DNA of 43,101 nucleotides from positions 1 through 43,101 of the IMG/VR virus record IMGVR_UViG_3300009168_000031. The stretch is one strand, 5' to 3'. A model generated the notes under the pieces. It had not been told where the DNA came from, made no database searches, and was given only the letters and a program-made list of their open reading frames with translations. The stretch's first letter is position 1. Each line of letters begins with the position of its first letter. Shown piece after piece: positions 15,225-23,316 of the stretch. This DNA comes from a virus. The position numbers were made by a program, and so were the translations under genes.

Positions 15225-15554
15225 ATGAGCGGACGCAGAACAACCATCAAGGCGCACGTCGCCCCCTACTACTTTCAGGGCGAGGACGCCTACTTCACAT
15301 TCGAGCATTACGTGGCGGGGGCACTGACCAACGCGACTGCCGCCCCGACCATCACGATAGACGCGCCGACGAAGGCCGCCCTGTTCTCGGCGCAGAACAC
15401 GAGCTACAACGCAACGGTGGGCTGCTACAAGTACGAGTGCGTCATACCGTCGAACGCCGTCTGCGGCTTCTACAAGTACCAGCTCTCGGCGGTCTATGAC
15501 TCCATCACGAACCTCGGCTGTTGGGGCGTGTTTGAAGTCAAGGAGAAGGTCTAA
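15225..15554 (+). CDS. Beta-rich tail accessory protein (Ig-like)
   Basis: A 109-aa protein: GRRTTIKAHVAPYYFQGEDA, then alternating beta strands (TITIDAPTKAALFS, YKYECVIPSNAV, GFYKYQLSAVYDS, LGCWGVFEVKEKV). This looks like a single Ig- or fibronectin-like domain, as found in phage tail and neck proteins. GGAGG lies before the ATG, and the stop TAA shares a base with the next ATG. Being coupled to the two large tail proteins suggests a head-tail joining or tail accessory role. No catalytic residues. Confidence 0.6.
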   Translation: MSGRRTTIKAHVAPYYFQGEDAYFTFEHYVAGALTNATAAPTITIDAPTKAALFSAQNTSYNATVGCYKYECVIPSNAVCGFYKYQLSAVYDSITNLGCWGVFEVKEKV

Positions 15555-16684
15555 TGGCTGCGCCTACTATCACCAGGGCCGCTTTCAGGGCCATCTTCAA
15601 CCGCAAGATTGGCGACAAGCCCATCTCGGTTACAACCACCACCGCCGGTGCTGATACTACCTTTGATACTGCGATTGCCACTGCGCTCATCGAGCACAAG
15701 TCCTTCACGGGTTCCGGCAACACTCTTGTCGGGAAGTGGTGCTTCGTTCCGGGCGCAATCACCTCCGGCACGAGCACAACCGGAGAGGAACGGAAGATTG
15801 TCAGCTTCGACCCCGTGACGGGCACGCTCGGATTCGACAGGGGCTTCACCGCGAGGGTTGCGACTGCCACCCCCATCGAGATTCATGCCAATCCCGTAGG
15901 GGACAAGCACGACATCTTCACGGACACTCTCAGGTGGGTGTCCATCAAGGGCCACTTCTTCAATCCCAGTTATGACGAGACGTTGTGGGGGCAGGAAGAA
16001 TACGGGGCTGAAGGCTCCGAGTTCAACAAGAGACTGTACGCCGTTCCGACTGCGTTTGTGAGGTTCCCTGACCGGATTTGGGTACAGGACGCCTACACAG
16101 GAACGCATACGGGAAGCGACGACGCGAGCGCACTGACGGATTCGGGGGCGGCATGGGTAACAAGCGAGCTGGTGGGGCTGACCATCTACAACAAGACGGA
16201 CGGAAGTTCGGGCACAGTCACGGCAAACACATCAACGACGGTCACCGCAACACTATCGGGCGGCACCGGCTCGGACTGGGACGCCGCCGACGAATACATC
16301 ATAGCGAAGCCTGACGCCATCCCAATCCTGCTGACCGACCTTCCAGGCAACGACTTCAGGATAACGAAGGCTGCCCACGAGGGCGCGTTCCAGTTCTACG
16401 CCGTCATTCCTGAAACGTACCTCATCAAGCTGGAAGGCAACGGGGCACTGACCGAGTTCACGACCGAGGCTTCAACTACCGAGCTAAGCAATCAGGAAGC
16501 CGACATCGTGTGCATCAAGGCTGCGGCCCTGTGGAAAGAGTTTCAGGCCGCGAGTTCTTCACCGAAGGACGCTGACAAGCTCTACGAGCAGGCCAACCGA
16601 TTCCACGGACTGTACGAGGAATCGCGGGGCGAGGCTCAGAAGCCCGTCCAGCGGCCCGGAATCAGCATCAGGTTCCCGCAATGA
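15554..16684 (+). CDS. Tail/neck structural protein (376 aa)
   Basis: A mixed protein. The N-terminal 200 residues are beta-rich. Residues about 175-250 form a Gly/Thr/Ser module (TLTDSG...WVTSELVGLTIYN and TVTANTSTTVTATL), a sequence type repeated in many phage structural proteins. The C-terminal 60 residues are helical (IVCIKAAALWKEFQAASSSP...ANRFHGLYEESR). A helical end like this suits an adaptor that inserts between portal and tail. Together with the 890-aa protein that starts at its stop codon (ATGA), it could correspond functionally to podovirus adaptor and nozzle proteins; this is inference. Confidence 0.6.
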   Translation: MAAPTITRAAFRAIFNRKIGDKPISVTTTTAGADTTFDTAIATALIEHKSFTGSGNTLVGKWCFVPGAITSGTSTTGEERKIVSFDPVTGTLGFDRGFTARVATATPIEIHANPVGDKHDIFTDTLRWVSIKGHFFNPSYDETLWGQEEYGAEGSEFNKRLYAVPTAFVRFPDRIWVQDAYTGTHTGSDDASALTDSGAAWVTSELVGLTIYNKTDGSSGTVTANTSTTVTATLSGGTGSDWDAADEYIIAKPDAIPILLTDLPGNDFRITKAAHEGAFQFYAVIPETYLIKLEGNGALTEFTTEASTTELSNQEADIVCIKAAALWKEFQAASSSPKDADKLYEQANRFHGLYEESRGEAQKPVQRPGISIRFPQ

Positions 16685-19353
16685 GACAGACAGTTCTATT
16701 CAAGGACAAGGACGGGCATGAGTACCCGTTCGAGCTTCAGGACGCGAAGCCACCGGCGGAGTCGTTCGCCTTCATGGACAGGAAGCTCGTGGCCTCTCAC
16801 TTCGCCACGAACGAGGTGGACTACAACAGTACGAGTCCAGAGGAAATCGGGCTGCGCGTGTCTCAGAGCGATTGGAGACGTGGGTTCGCGGACGAATACT
16901 ACGAGGACGAGCGTAAGTACGCTCACTCGGTCAACTGCGACGCGCGCTTCAAGGGGAGGGTCATACTCGCGCCGAAGAAGCAGACGGCGGTGTCGTTCGG
17001 CAACGCCTACGTGTGGGACGGGTTCGAGCTGTGGGACGACGCGAACAATCTGACCAACTGGGTAGAGACGCTTTTCGGTGCGGGCACGGTTCTGTCTCGT
17101 GACACGGCGAGCAAGCGGAGCGGAACGTACTGCGCCAAGCTGTTCACTACGGCCAACGGTGGCGACCTCAAGATAGTTCGCACGTTCACATGGAACGCGG
17201 GGTATCAGTCAAAGTCTGTCACGGCAAGCGTCTATTGCAAGCTCGATACACTGACTTCGTGTGCCGTGAAAATCGGTATCAACGACGGTGTGACCGATAC
17301 GTGGTCGAGTGCTTTGGGTACGGCTGGGGCGTACACGGCCTTGTCTGTCACAAAGACGATGGCGGCCAATGCCACCGCCTTGATAGTCACCATCTGGATG
17401 GCTTCGACCACGGACGCCGACCGGAACCTCTACGTCGACGACTTCAACATATCCAGCAACGCCACGACGGGCATCTTCGCTGCCACGACGCCACTCAAGC
17501 TCATGGACTTCGGCACGACGCTAGTGGCTGCGGTGGGAAAGACACTGTACACCACCACTGACGGCGCAAGCATTACAGCGCCTTACGGCTTCGAGAACGA
17601 CATCACCGACATCTGCGTGTTTGACAACTACCTCCACATTCTTCATGGCGCTGCGGTAGTGCCGCACTACACATCTGACTTGACGACCTTCACCCTATCC
17701 GGTGCCTACGGCGGTGTGACGGCCAACTACACCACGACGAAGAACACGGCGGGCGGGGCGACCTTCTACACCGCCTCCGACACGACCATCGAAGTCACGG
17801 ACTCCTCCGTGTTCACGGCTGGCGAGTACGCGGTATGGGATGCGGGACTGGACACCGAGGAGTACATCGAGACGGACAGCATCACGGACGGGGACACGAT
17901 AGTCGCTGTCCGCGCCAGACTCGGCTCCACGGCCTACGGGCACGAATCCGGCTCCACGATACGGAAGATTTCGGCTCTGGCGGGGGCCGTCTACATGGCG
18001 AACGTGGGCAACAAGCACGCCATGATTGCGGATACCACGGGCCAAATCCGTATCTCAGACAATCCCCTCAACAACGGTACGGCATGGTCTACGGCCTACA
18101 CACTGGACAACGACGACCGGACGATCACCGACTTGGTAGACGACCCGAACGGCAACTACCTGATTCTGAAGCAGGACGGCCCGTACTACCTCGATGAGGA
18201 CGTGACGCCCCTGCTGATTCAGGAAGCCCAGTCGGACGTGTCTACCACGGAGACGTACGAGGGCCATGTCTGGCAAGGCAGAGCGTACTTCCCGGGTGGC
18301 GTCAACAAGCTCCGAGTCTACGACCTCGCGGACGACATCTACGAGGATATATCAATCGTGGGCTTCGCTCCGGGCGACGAGGACATGGACGCCGAGGTTA
18401 CGGCAATCACCTCCGATGCCGACTATCTCTATGTGGCACTGGACAACGGCACGGAAGTCGAGATTCTGGCCGGACGGTACGAGACGATTGCTGGTACGAC
18501 CTCGTGGGTGTGGCATCCCATCTGGGAGAAGACCTCGAACGACATCGTGAGCATGTGCGTGTCGTCCGTCTCTGGTTCTAAGAGACTCTACGCGCTGACC
18601 GACACTTACACCGACGGCGTGCTCGTGTTCACTCTGCCCCAGTCCTACTCCGATGTTCTGTTGGAGTCCAGCTACGAGTTCGAGACTACGGGAACGTTTG
18701 TGACCCCGTGGTTCGAGACTGAGTTCTTCGAGCAGGACAAGTATTGGGCGAACCTCAAGGTCTCGGCCATGAACTTCTCTGGCTACACGTCCATTCAGGT
18801 GCACTACCAGATTGAGGGACAGGGCGAATGGGACGACACGAACGACTGGACGGAGCTTGGCTTCTGCGACGCCTCCGAGTTGTTCTCCTACACCGCGTCT
18901 CCGAGGGCGCTGGACTACCCCCCGCAGCAGGTCACGTCATTCGACATCAACGCGAGTGCGCGGGCCATCCGGTTCAAGTTCACCTTGAAAACCGCGCTGG
19001 ACGCTTCGACGACCGACGAGCTGAGTCCCGTCCTTCTGAGGTACGGGGTGTTCGCCAGAGTCGAGAAGAGCATCGGCGGCAAGGCCATGCCGGACGAGCT
19101 GATTGTCATGACGCTCTCGCTGCACGACGACCCGTTTATGAGGAACGGGACACAGATTCAGTACCCGGTAGGCGACCAGATACAGGACTTGCGGAGCCTG
19201 AGACGGGCGAGCGAGGCCCTGACACTGATAGGCCCCGACAGGATTGAGCGCAAGGTGAAGTTCTACCCCGGCGAGTTTCAATGCAGCTTGGACAGTGACT
19301 ACGAAGGTTCGTCTCCCGCGTTCGTGGCGAAGATGGCTTTGGAGGAGGTCTAG
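16681..19353 (+). CDS. Large beta-rich tail protein (890 aa), nozzle/hub candidate
   Basis: The second-largest protein, with its start overlapping the previous stop. Residues 1-110 are charged. Residues about 115-260 look like a carbohydrate-binding-type jelly roll (WDGFELWDDANNLTNWVETLFG...SGTYCAKLFTT...NLYVDDFNISS). Residues 270-640 hold repeated beta-blade-like units (TLYTTTDGASITAP, GAVYMANVGNKHAMIADTTG, RAYFPGGVNKLRVYDLADDI), suggesting a beta-propeller. Residues 650-800 form another beta domain. No tape measure is present, and in a podovirus-like particle this size and position fit the tail nozzle or hub. The sugar-binding fold suggests contact with host glycans. Confidence 0.6.
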   Translation: MRQTVLFKDKDGHEYPFELQDAKPPAESFAFMDRKLVASHFATNEVDYNSTSPEEIGLRVSQSDWRRGFADEYYEDERKYAHSVNCDARFKGRVILAPKKQTAVSFGNAYVWDGFELWDDANNLTNWVETLFGAGTVLSRDTASKRSGTYCAKLFTTANGGDLKIVRTFTWNAGYQSKSVTASVYCKLDTLTSCAVKIGINDGVTDTWSSALGTAGAYTALSVTKTMAANATALIVTIWMASTTDADRNLYVDDFNISSNATTGIFAATTPLKLMDFGTTLVAAVGKTLYTTTDGASITAPYGFENDITDICVFDNYLHILHGAAVVPHYTSDLTTFTLSGAYGGVTANYTTTKNTAGGATFYTASDTTIEVTDSSVFTAGEYAVWDAGLDTEEYIETDSITDGDTIVAVRARLGSTAYGHESGSTIRKISALAGAVYMANVGNKHAMIADTTGQIRISDNPLNNGTAWSTAYTLDNDDRTITDLVDDPNGNYLILKQDGPYYLDEDVTPLLIQEAQSDVSTTETYEGHVWQGRAYFPGGVNKLRVYDLADDIYEDISIVGFAPGDEDMDAEVTAITSDADYLYVALDNGTEVEILAGRYETIAGTTSWVWHPIWEKTSNDIVSMCVSSVSGSKRLYALTDTYTDGVLVFTLPQSYSDVLLESSYEFETTGTFVTPWFETEFFEQDKYWANLKVSAMNFSGYTSIQVHYQIEGQGEWDDTNDWTELGFCDASELFSYTASPRALDYPPQQVTSFDINASARAIRFKFTLKTALDASTTDELSPVLLRYGVFARVEKSIGGKAMPDELIVMTLSLHDDPFMRNGTQIQYPVGDQIQDLRSLRRASEALTLIGPDRIERKVKFYPGEFQCSLDSDYEGSSPAFVAKMALEEV

Positions 19354-19529
19354 TGAACAGGAACGTTGTCTGGCTCATTGTCGGCGTCATGGCACTGGGG
19401 GGTTCGCTGTACCTCTGCGCCATCGACAAGCTGTCGAGTGAAGTTGTGGCAACCATCCTCGGCGTGATTGCCAAAGGCTTCGTAGACGCATTGGGGGGGA
19501 AGGGGGAGCGCAATGCTCCGACTCCCTAA
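19353..19529 (+). CDS. Small membrane protein, holin candidate 1
   Basis: A 58-aa protein from GTG 19353, which overlaps the previous stop and is 4 nt after GGAGGAGG. An N-terminal hydrophobic helix (VVWLIVGVMALGGSLYLCAI) is followed by a short charged turn and a second weaker hydrophobic helix (VVATILGVIAKGFVDALGG), then a polar tail. A two-helix hairpin of this size just after the tail genes fits a small holin, which would permeabilise the membrane at the end of infection. Family unconfirmed. Confidence 0.6.
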   Translation: MNRNVVWLIVGVMALGGSLYLCAIDKLSSEVVATILGVIAKGFVDALGGKGERNAPTP

Positions 19530-19749
19530 GCCCTTCTGTGAGTTCTGTCGCACCGACGGCCAGTTCGACTACAACGAGCACCACGCCATCATGTGCGGCT
19601 TCGGCTTCCCTCTCTGGCTGTGGCCCTTCATCATCTGCCGGAATGCAGGCCCCGCTAACGACCTCTGGCTCTCTGAGCCGTGGTACATAGCGTTCGGGAT
19701 GCTACTCAGAGTCGCGCTCGGAATCGCCGTCGTGAAAGGGGTTCTCTAA
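19513..19749 (+). CDS. Membrane protein, holin/antiholin candidate 2
   Basis: A 78-aa protein overlapping the previous gene by 17 nt. The N-terminal CEFCRTDG plus later Cys and His residues hint at a metal site. Two hydrophobic segments follow (FGFPLWLWPFIIC and WYIAFGMLLRVALGIAVVKGVL). Flanked by two other small membrane-protein genes, it probably belongs to the lysis cassette. AGGGGGAG lies before the ATG. Which of the three forms the lesion cannot be told. Confidence 0.6.
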   Translation: MLRLPKPFCEFCRTDGQFDYNEHHAIMCGFGFPLWLWPFIICRNAGPANDLWLSEPWYIAFGMLLRVALGIAVVKGVL

Positions 19750-19991
19750 TGCCTCAGCACATCGACTACCAGGGCAAATCAGACCACGACCTGCTGGTGG
19801 AACTCGTGGCGCAGGGGAACTCCACAGTGGAGCGATTGAGGTCAATCGACGACCACCTCGACAAGCAGAACGGCAAGGTGGACGACAGTTGCAAGGACAT
19901 TGCGCGGCTCCAGACAATCAACAAGGCGTTCTACGGCGTGCTGGCCGTGATAGGCGGCGCGCTCATCAAGATATTTCTAGGAGGTGAGTAA
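19749..19991 (+). CDS. XhlA-like membrane-associated coiled-coil protein
   Basis: An 80-aa protein from ATG 19749, which overlaps the previous stop. The N-terminal 50 residues are a charged coiled coil (LVELVAQGNSTVERLRSIDD...LDKQNGKVDDSCKDIARLQT). One C-terminal transmembrane helix follows (AFYGVLAVIGGALIKIFLGGE). This is the layout of XhlA/hemolysin-type phage proteins that work with a holin at the membrane. It supports a lysis cassette at 19.35-20.0 kb. The stop overlaps the next ATG. Confidence 0.65.
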   Translation: MPQHIDYQGKSDHDLLVELVAQGNSTVERLRSIDDHLDKQNGKVDDSCKDIARLQTINKAFYGVLAVIGGALIKIFLGGE

Positions 19992-20434
19992 TGGCAACCT
20001 GTAGACGTTGTGGCTCAGAGGACATCGAAGAAGGCGGACCCGCCACCAATCCGGAGATACCGGAGGACTCGCCATTCGTGGCAGAGGGCAAGGCATTCAG
20101 AAGTGCCCGGAACGCAGACGACATCGCGGACTGGCGCTACTTCCGGTCCCGCATGGACGACGTGGACGAACTGTTCAGCGGCGCTCCGGCCAAAGAGCGC
20201 AAGGCGAAGAAGCTGGAAATCTACCACAAGCAGTGGATTGACGCGCCTAGTGCTGCTGACCCGGACGGCGCCTTCCACTATCAGAAGTACGGCCTCGGCG
20301 GTCGCAAGTGCGACAAGTCAGAGTACCCGGACTGCAAGATGCTGGGTTACGACCCCGCTAACTACCCGTGGCGGCGCGAAATCATCGCTGACCAGTGGTG
20401 GCAGGCCAACAAGCCTGATTGGTATCCCGCCTGA
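19991..20434 (+). CDS. Unknown protein with N-terminal zinc knuckle
   Basis: A 147-aa protein. The N-terminus CRRCGSEDIEEGG is a zinc knuckle, probably completed by Cys residues in GGRKCDKSEYPDCKML near residue 107. The centre is charged and helical with an RKAKKLEIYHKQWID stretch, and the C-terminus is aromatic-rich (NYPWRREIIADQWWQANKPDWYP). It occupies the place where an endolysin often follows holins, but I see no amidase, lysozyme, NlpC or peptidase motif. Function unknown. Confidence 0.6.
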   Translation: MATCRRCGSEDIEEGGPATNPEIPEDSPFVAEGKAFRSARNADDIADWRYFRSRMDDVDELFSGAPAKERKAKKLEIYHKQWIDAPSAADPDGAFHYQKYGLGGRKCDKSEYPDCKMLGYDPANYPWRREIIADQWWQANKPDWYPA

Positions 20435-20458
20435 CCCATACTCGGCATCACATCGCAT

Positions 20459-20491
20459 GGTTTCCGTGCCCCTAGCGCGCGATTTCAAGGC
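20459..20491. repeat. Dispersed 33-nt repeat, copy A
   Basis: Bases 20459-20491 match 34306-34338 at 29 of 33 positions (shared blocks GGTTTCCGTG and GATTTCAAGGC). Copy A lies in the gap after a stop codon and just upstream of the next ribosome site. Both copies could encode VSVxLARDFKA, but copy B follows a stop in that frame. Confidence 0.7.
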
Positions 20492-20509
20492 CATCTTGGG
20501 GAGGTGTGT

Positions 20510-20692
20510 ATGCAGTACCTACCACTGGCGCGGTGTACCGAGTGTCAGCAGTCGGGAAGGTGCGTCGCCTTCAAGGGGGCGACCGTCTGTTCCCACTGTC
20601 TGTCATTCGCCGTCGCCAAGTTGGTGAACGAGCACAAGTACAAGCACAAGAGGAGGGAGATTGAAGGTACAGCGAATAGAAGCCCCCTGTGA
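20510..20692 (+). CDS. Zinc-ribbon microprotein
   Basis: A 60-aa protein, MQYLPLARCTECQQSGRC..., with a second pair VCSHC at residues 28-32, giving a four-Cys zinc ribbon, and a basic tail (EHKYKHKRREIEG). GGGGAGG is 5 nt before the ATG. It overlaps the metallophosphoesterase gene by 32 nt in another frame. Small basic zinc ribbons like this often bind nucleic acid, but no target is evident. Confidence 0.65.
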   Translation: MQYLPLARCTECQQSGRCVAFKGATVCSHCLSFAVAKLVNEHKYKHKRREIEGTANRSPL

Positions 20693-21464
20693 CGGGGAAG
20701 TGCATCTCTACCTCGTCGGTGACGAGCACACCGGCACCAAGTACCACTCCGAGAAGGAGCTGGCGAAGACCATCAAGGCCATTCACGACGACCCCGCTGC
20801 AAGGTGGCTCGGCATGGGCGACGCCTGCGACTTCATCACACCCTCAGACCCTCGGTGGGACGGCGGCTCTATCTGCTCGTGGGTATCGCCCAACAACATC
20901 GCTCTGGACCAGGCTGACTACTACTGTGACGTGATGGCCCCCATCGCCTCGAAGTGTGATGGCAAGCTGGAAGGGAATCACGAGTTCGAGATTCGGAAGC
21001 ACTCGCACGTCGATGTCCAGAAGTACATCTGCGGGAAGCTCGGAATCACCGACTTGTCCTATCAGGCGTGGGTGCGGTACGTGTTCAAGCCCACGGCGAC
21101 ACAAAAGGTTGCTGTTGATACGGTGGTGAGCCACGGGGCGGGATGTGCGACTACCCGTGGCGCAAAGATGAATCGTCTGGAACGACTGATGGGCGCTTAC
21201 GACGCCGCAATCTTCGGCCACGGGCACGTGCATGATGTCATACTCCACGCGGGGAATCCATACCTGTACCTGACCCGCGACGGGAAGATAAAACAGCGCC
21301 GCAAGGTCGGGGCGATGACCGGCTGTTACTTCAGGACATACACTCAGGACGTGGAAAGCTCATACGGAGAAAGGCGCGGCTTTCCTCCCAATATCCTAGG
21401 TAGCCCGATGTTCACCATCTCCATCGACTCTCAGGCCAACCTCTCTATCTCAGTCACCGCCTAG
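20661..21464 (+). CDS. Calcineurin-like metallophosphoesterase
   Basis: A 267-aa protein from TTG 20661, 3 nt after GAGGAGGG. It carries all the dimetal-site motifs in order: D-x-H in LVGDEHTG (about residue 20), GD in LGMGDACDF (about 52), GNHE (about 104), the His of VVSHGAG (about 155) and GHGHVH (about 192). Such enzymes hydrolyse phosphomono- or diesters of nucleotides, nucleic acids or phospholipids. It is the last rightward gene before the leftward lysogeny cluster, with 2 nt between opposing stops. The substrate is unknown. Degradation of a host signalling nucleotide or an envelope phosphodiester are both possible. Confidence 0.85.
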   Translation: MKVQRIEAPCDGEVHLYLVGDEHTGTKYHSEKELAKTIKAIHDDPAARWLGMGDACDFITPSDPRWDGGSICSWVSPNNIALDQADYYCDVMAPIASKCDGKLEGNHEFEIRKHSHVDVQKYICGKLGITDLSYQAWVRYVFKPTATQKVAVDTVVSHGAGCATTRGAKMNRLERLMGAYDAAIFGHGHVHDVILHAGNPYLYLTRDGKIKQRRKVGAMTGCYFRTYTQDVESSYGERRGFPPNILGSPMFTISIDSQANLSISVTA

Positions 21465-21466
21465 CC

Positions 21467-21652
21467 TTAGGGTCGCCATCCTTTTTCAGCTATCGCCAAC
21501 CACTCCGAGAACGTCTTGGTTGTTGTTCCGTCAGGTGTGACCAGTGTACATCTCTGACCACCCTCGCCGTGTGCCACATGCCACAGGGCATCTATCTTCT
21601 GTACTGTAATCGCATGTGGCCCCGAGGCGAGTACGATGTTGTTGCCGTCCAT
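21467..21652 (-). CDS. Small unknown protein downstream of the YopX-like gene
   Basis: A 61-aa protein (MDGNNIVLASGPHAITVQKI..., ending AIAEKGWRP). It looks like a small beta hairpin followed by a helix (TTTKTFSEWLAIAEKG). It directly abuts the YopX-like gene and is therefore probably co-transcribed with it and the integrase. No family recognised. Confidence 0.55.
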   Translation of the reverse strand: MDGNNIVLASGPHAITVQKIDALWHVAHGEGGQRCTLVTPDGTTTKTFSEWLAIAEKGWRP

Positions 21653-22219
21653 CTACTTCACCCCCTTCATATTGTCCACCAACTCAGGGTTCTCGTGGAT
21701 GTCACCGACGACCTCGCACGAGCCATTGACTGTCACCAGTTCGTCGGGGTCTGATTCGGGGCCTACGAGCCACGTCGCCCGTCGTACATCCCAGTACACT
21801 GGACCATAAATGCCGAAACGAAACCCAAGGATGTCCCCTTCGTAGATGTCCACCCCATTCTTGCTCTTCAGGCCGGTGCACCATTCGAGTTCCATTCCAG
21901 GTGTCGAGAGCCACGAACCGCCGGTGTCGTCGTTGGCTAGGTACAGGCACCACGTATCGTGAATGAACAGGACGCCAATCGCGCTGCCAGACATGGTGTC
22001 CCCGTCGTACAGCATTCTCTTGCCATCCCACACCCGAAACTTCGGGTCACGACGGGTCCCAGCGTGCTTGCCACGTACAAGCGGCCTGCGCTGTACCAAC
22101 AATCCTGTTTGCTGCAACATGGTAGCAGTCGTCTGCGCCCATTCATCGACCTGTTGGTCGCTCGCCCCACGCATGAGTCTCATGCGCTCGGCTAGTATTT
22201 CGGTCAACTCATCTCTCAT
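21653..22219 (-). CDS. YopX-family phage protein
   Basis: A 188-aa protein. Residues about 55-188 carry the YopX pattern: KFRVWDGKRMLYDGD, then LEWCTGLKSKNGVDIYEGDI, a VYWDVRRATWLV strand and the closing CEVVGDIHENPELV. The first 50 residues form an extra helical N-terminus. YopX proteins are widespread in temperate phages of Gram-positive bacteria as a small SH3-like barrel with no established role. The gene starts 9 nt after the integrase stop on the same strand, so it is likely co-expressed with integrase. The ATG has GGGAGGCA upstream. Confidence 0.82.
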   Translation of the reverse strand: MRDELTEILAERMRLMRGASDQQVDEWAQTTATMLQQTGLLVQRRPLVRGKHAGTRRDPKFRVWDGKRMLYDGDTMSGSAIGVLFIHDTWCLYLANDDTGGSWLSTPGMELEWCTGLKSKNGVDIYEGDILGFRFGIYGPVYWDVRRATWLVGPESDPDELVTVNGSCEVVGDIHENPELVDNMKGVK

Positions 22220-22228
22220 CTTGCCTCC

Positions 22229-23266
22229 CTATAGCCTCATATTGTCCACTGGACTTGCCGTACGGTGCGCCTTCATGTAGTTGCTCTGCTCCGCTGCCTT
22301 CGTGTAGTGGCGCATCATGCTATGCGTCTTCCACCCGCCCATCGTCATCAGTGAACCCTCTCCCCCTCCGTTCTGTAGCCACATGATAGCCGCCGTGTTC
22401 CTGAAGGCGTGCACCACTCTCGGTACGTCAATCCCCATCCGCTTGCATTCCCTTTTCAATGAATGGTACAGGGCATCGCCCTTCAGCGGTTCGCCCTGCT
22501 CGTTGAGCCAGAGGTACGGACAGTCGATGTCTACACCCCTGCGCTTCTTCTTCCGGCTGACCAGTGCGGCCCGTGCGTCCAGATAGCGCATGAGAGCCGC
22601 CGTCGCCACATTCCCCAAACGTATCTTTCTCTCCACCCGCGTCTTTGACGACTCTGCCCGAATCGTGAGGTAGAAGTGCTGCTCGCGCTTCTTCTTGTCG
22701 TCCTCCTCCGTCGCTAGTTCCACGTCGTCCAGCCGGAGGTTGCACATCTCCATTCGGCGTGGGCCAGCGTCAACGAAGGCCAGTATCAGAGCCTTCATCC
22801 TCGCGGATATGAATGTCGCGTGCCCGCCGAAGCCCGCCACGAGGTCGTGCAGTTGGTCAGTGGCGTACGGCTGCACCGCCTTCTCCGGTATCCTCGGCCT
22901 CTCCACCTTCGTCATGGGACTCTTGGCAAGCTCCTCCTGCGCCACGAGCCACAGGAAGAACGTCTTGAGTGTGCGGAAGGCTTGGCCGACTGAGGCGGGC
23001 GCGTAGCGTTCCTTGAGGCCCAACAGGAACACGTTGATTACGTCCGGCGTGAGGCTCTTGACTTCGGTAACGCCCATCTGTTCGCAGAGGGGCAGGAGCT
23101 GGTCGAGCCAGAAGGCGTAGACCTCGATGGTCTTGGGGGCGCAGTTGACTTGCTTGGACAGCAAGAATCTGACCTTCGCCCTGACGAGTGGGTTTGGTGC
23201 AGTAAGTATGTCGCTGGTGTAGTTTCTGTTCCTGAGAGACTTCCGAAGCAGTGTATCAGTAGTCAA
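22229..23266 (-). CDS. int: Tyrosine-type site-specific integrase
   Basis: An integrase of about 346 aa. The N-terminal core-binding domain includes LLSKQVNCAPKTIEVYAFWL. The catalytic domain has the Arg in DAGPRRMEMCNLRLDD, the Lys in SSKTRVERKIRL, the H-x-x-R of VVHAFRNTAA, the aromatic/His position in GGWKTHSMMRHY and the nucleophile Tyr in MRHYTKA. It recombines attP with attB to insert or excise the prophage. The frame stays open through attP, but translation should begin downstream of the extended -10 promoter at 23297. TTG 23266 is used here; TTG 23164 with a GAAGG site is an alternative. The start is thus uncertain, the identity is not. Confidence 0.9.
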   Translation of the reverse strand: MTTDTLLRKSLRNRNYTSDILTAPNPLVRAKVRFLLSKQVNCAPKTIEVYAFWLDQLLPLCEQMGVTEVKSLTPDVINVFLLGLKERYAPASVGQAFRTLKTFFLWLVAQEELAKSPMTKVERPRIPEKAVQPYATDQLHDLVAGFGGHATFISARMKALILAFVDAGPRRMEMCNLRLDDVELATEEDDKKKREQHFYLTIRAESSKTRVERKIRLGNVATAALMRYLDARAALVSRKKKRRGVDIDCPYLWLNEQGEPLKGDALYHSLKRECKRMGIDVPRVVHAFRNTAAIMWLQNGGGEGSLMTMGGWKTHSMMRHYTKAAEQSNYMKAHRTASPVDNMRL

Positions 23267-23296
23267 ATCAAGTCTGGCGCACGTCCCACAATCCGT

Positions 23297-23305
23297 ATTA
23301 TACCA
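23297..23305 (-). promoter_or_regulatory. Extended -10 promoter for integrase
   Basis: On the minus strand TGGTATAAT, a perfect -10 with TGn extension. No good -35 is visible. It lies between attP and the integrase coding region, so it would stay with the gene after integration. Confidence 0.5.
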
Positions 23306-23316
23306 CGAATGAGAAA

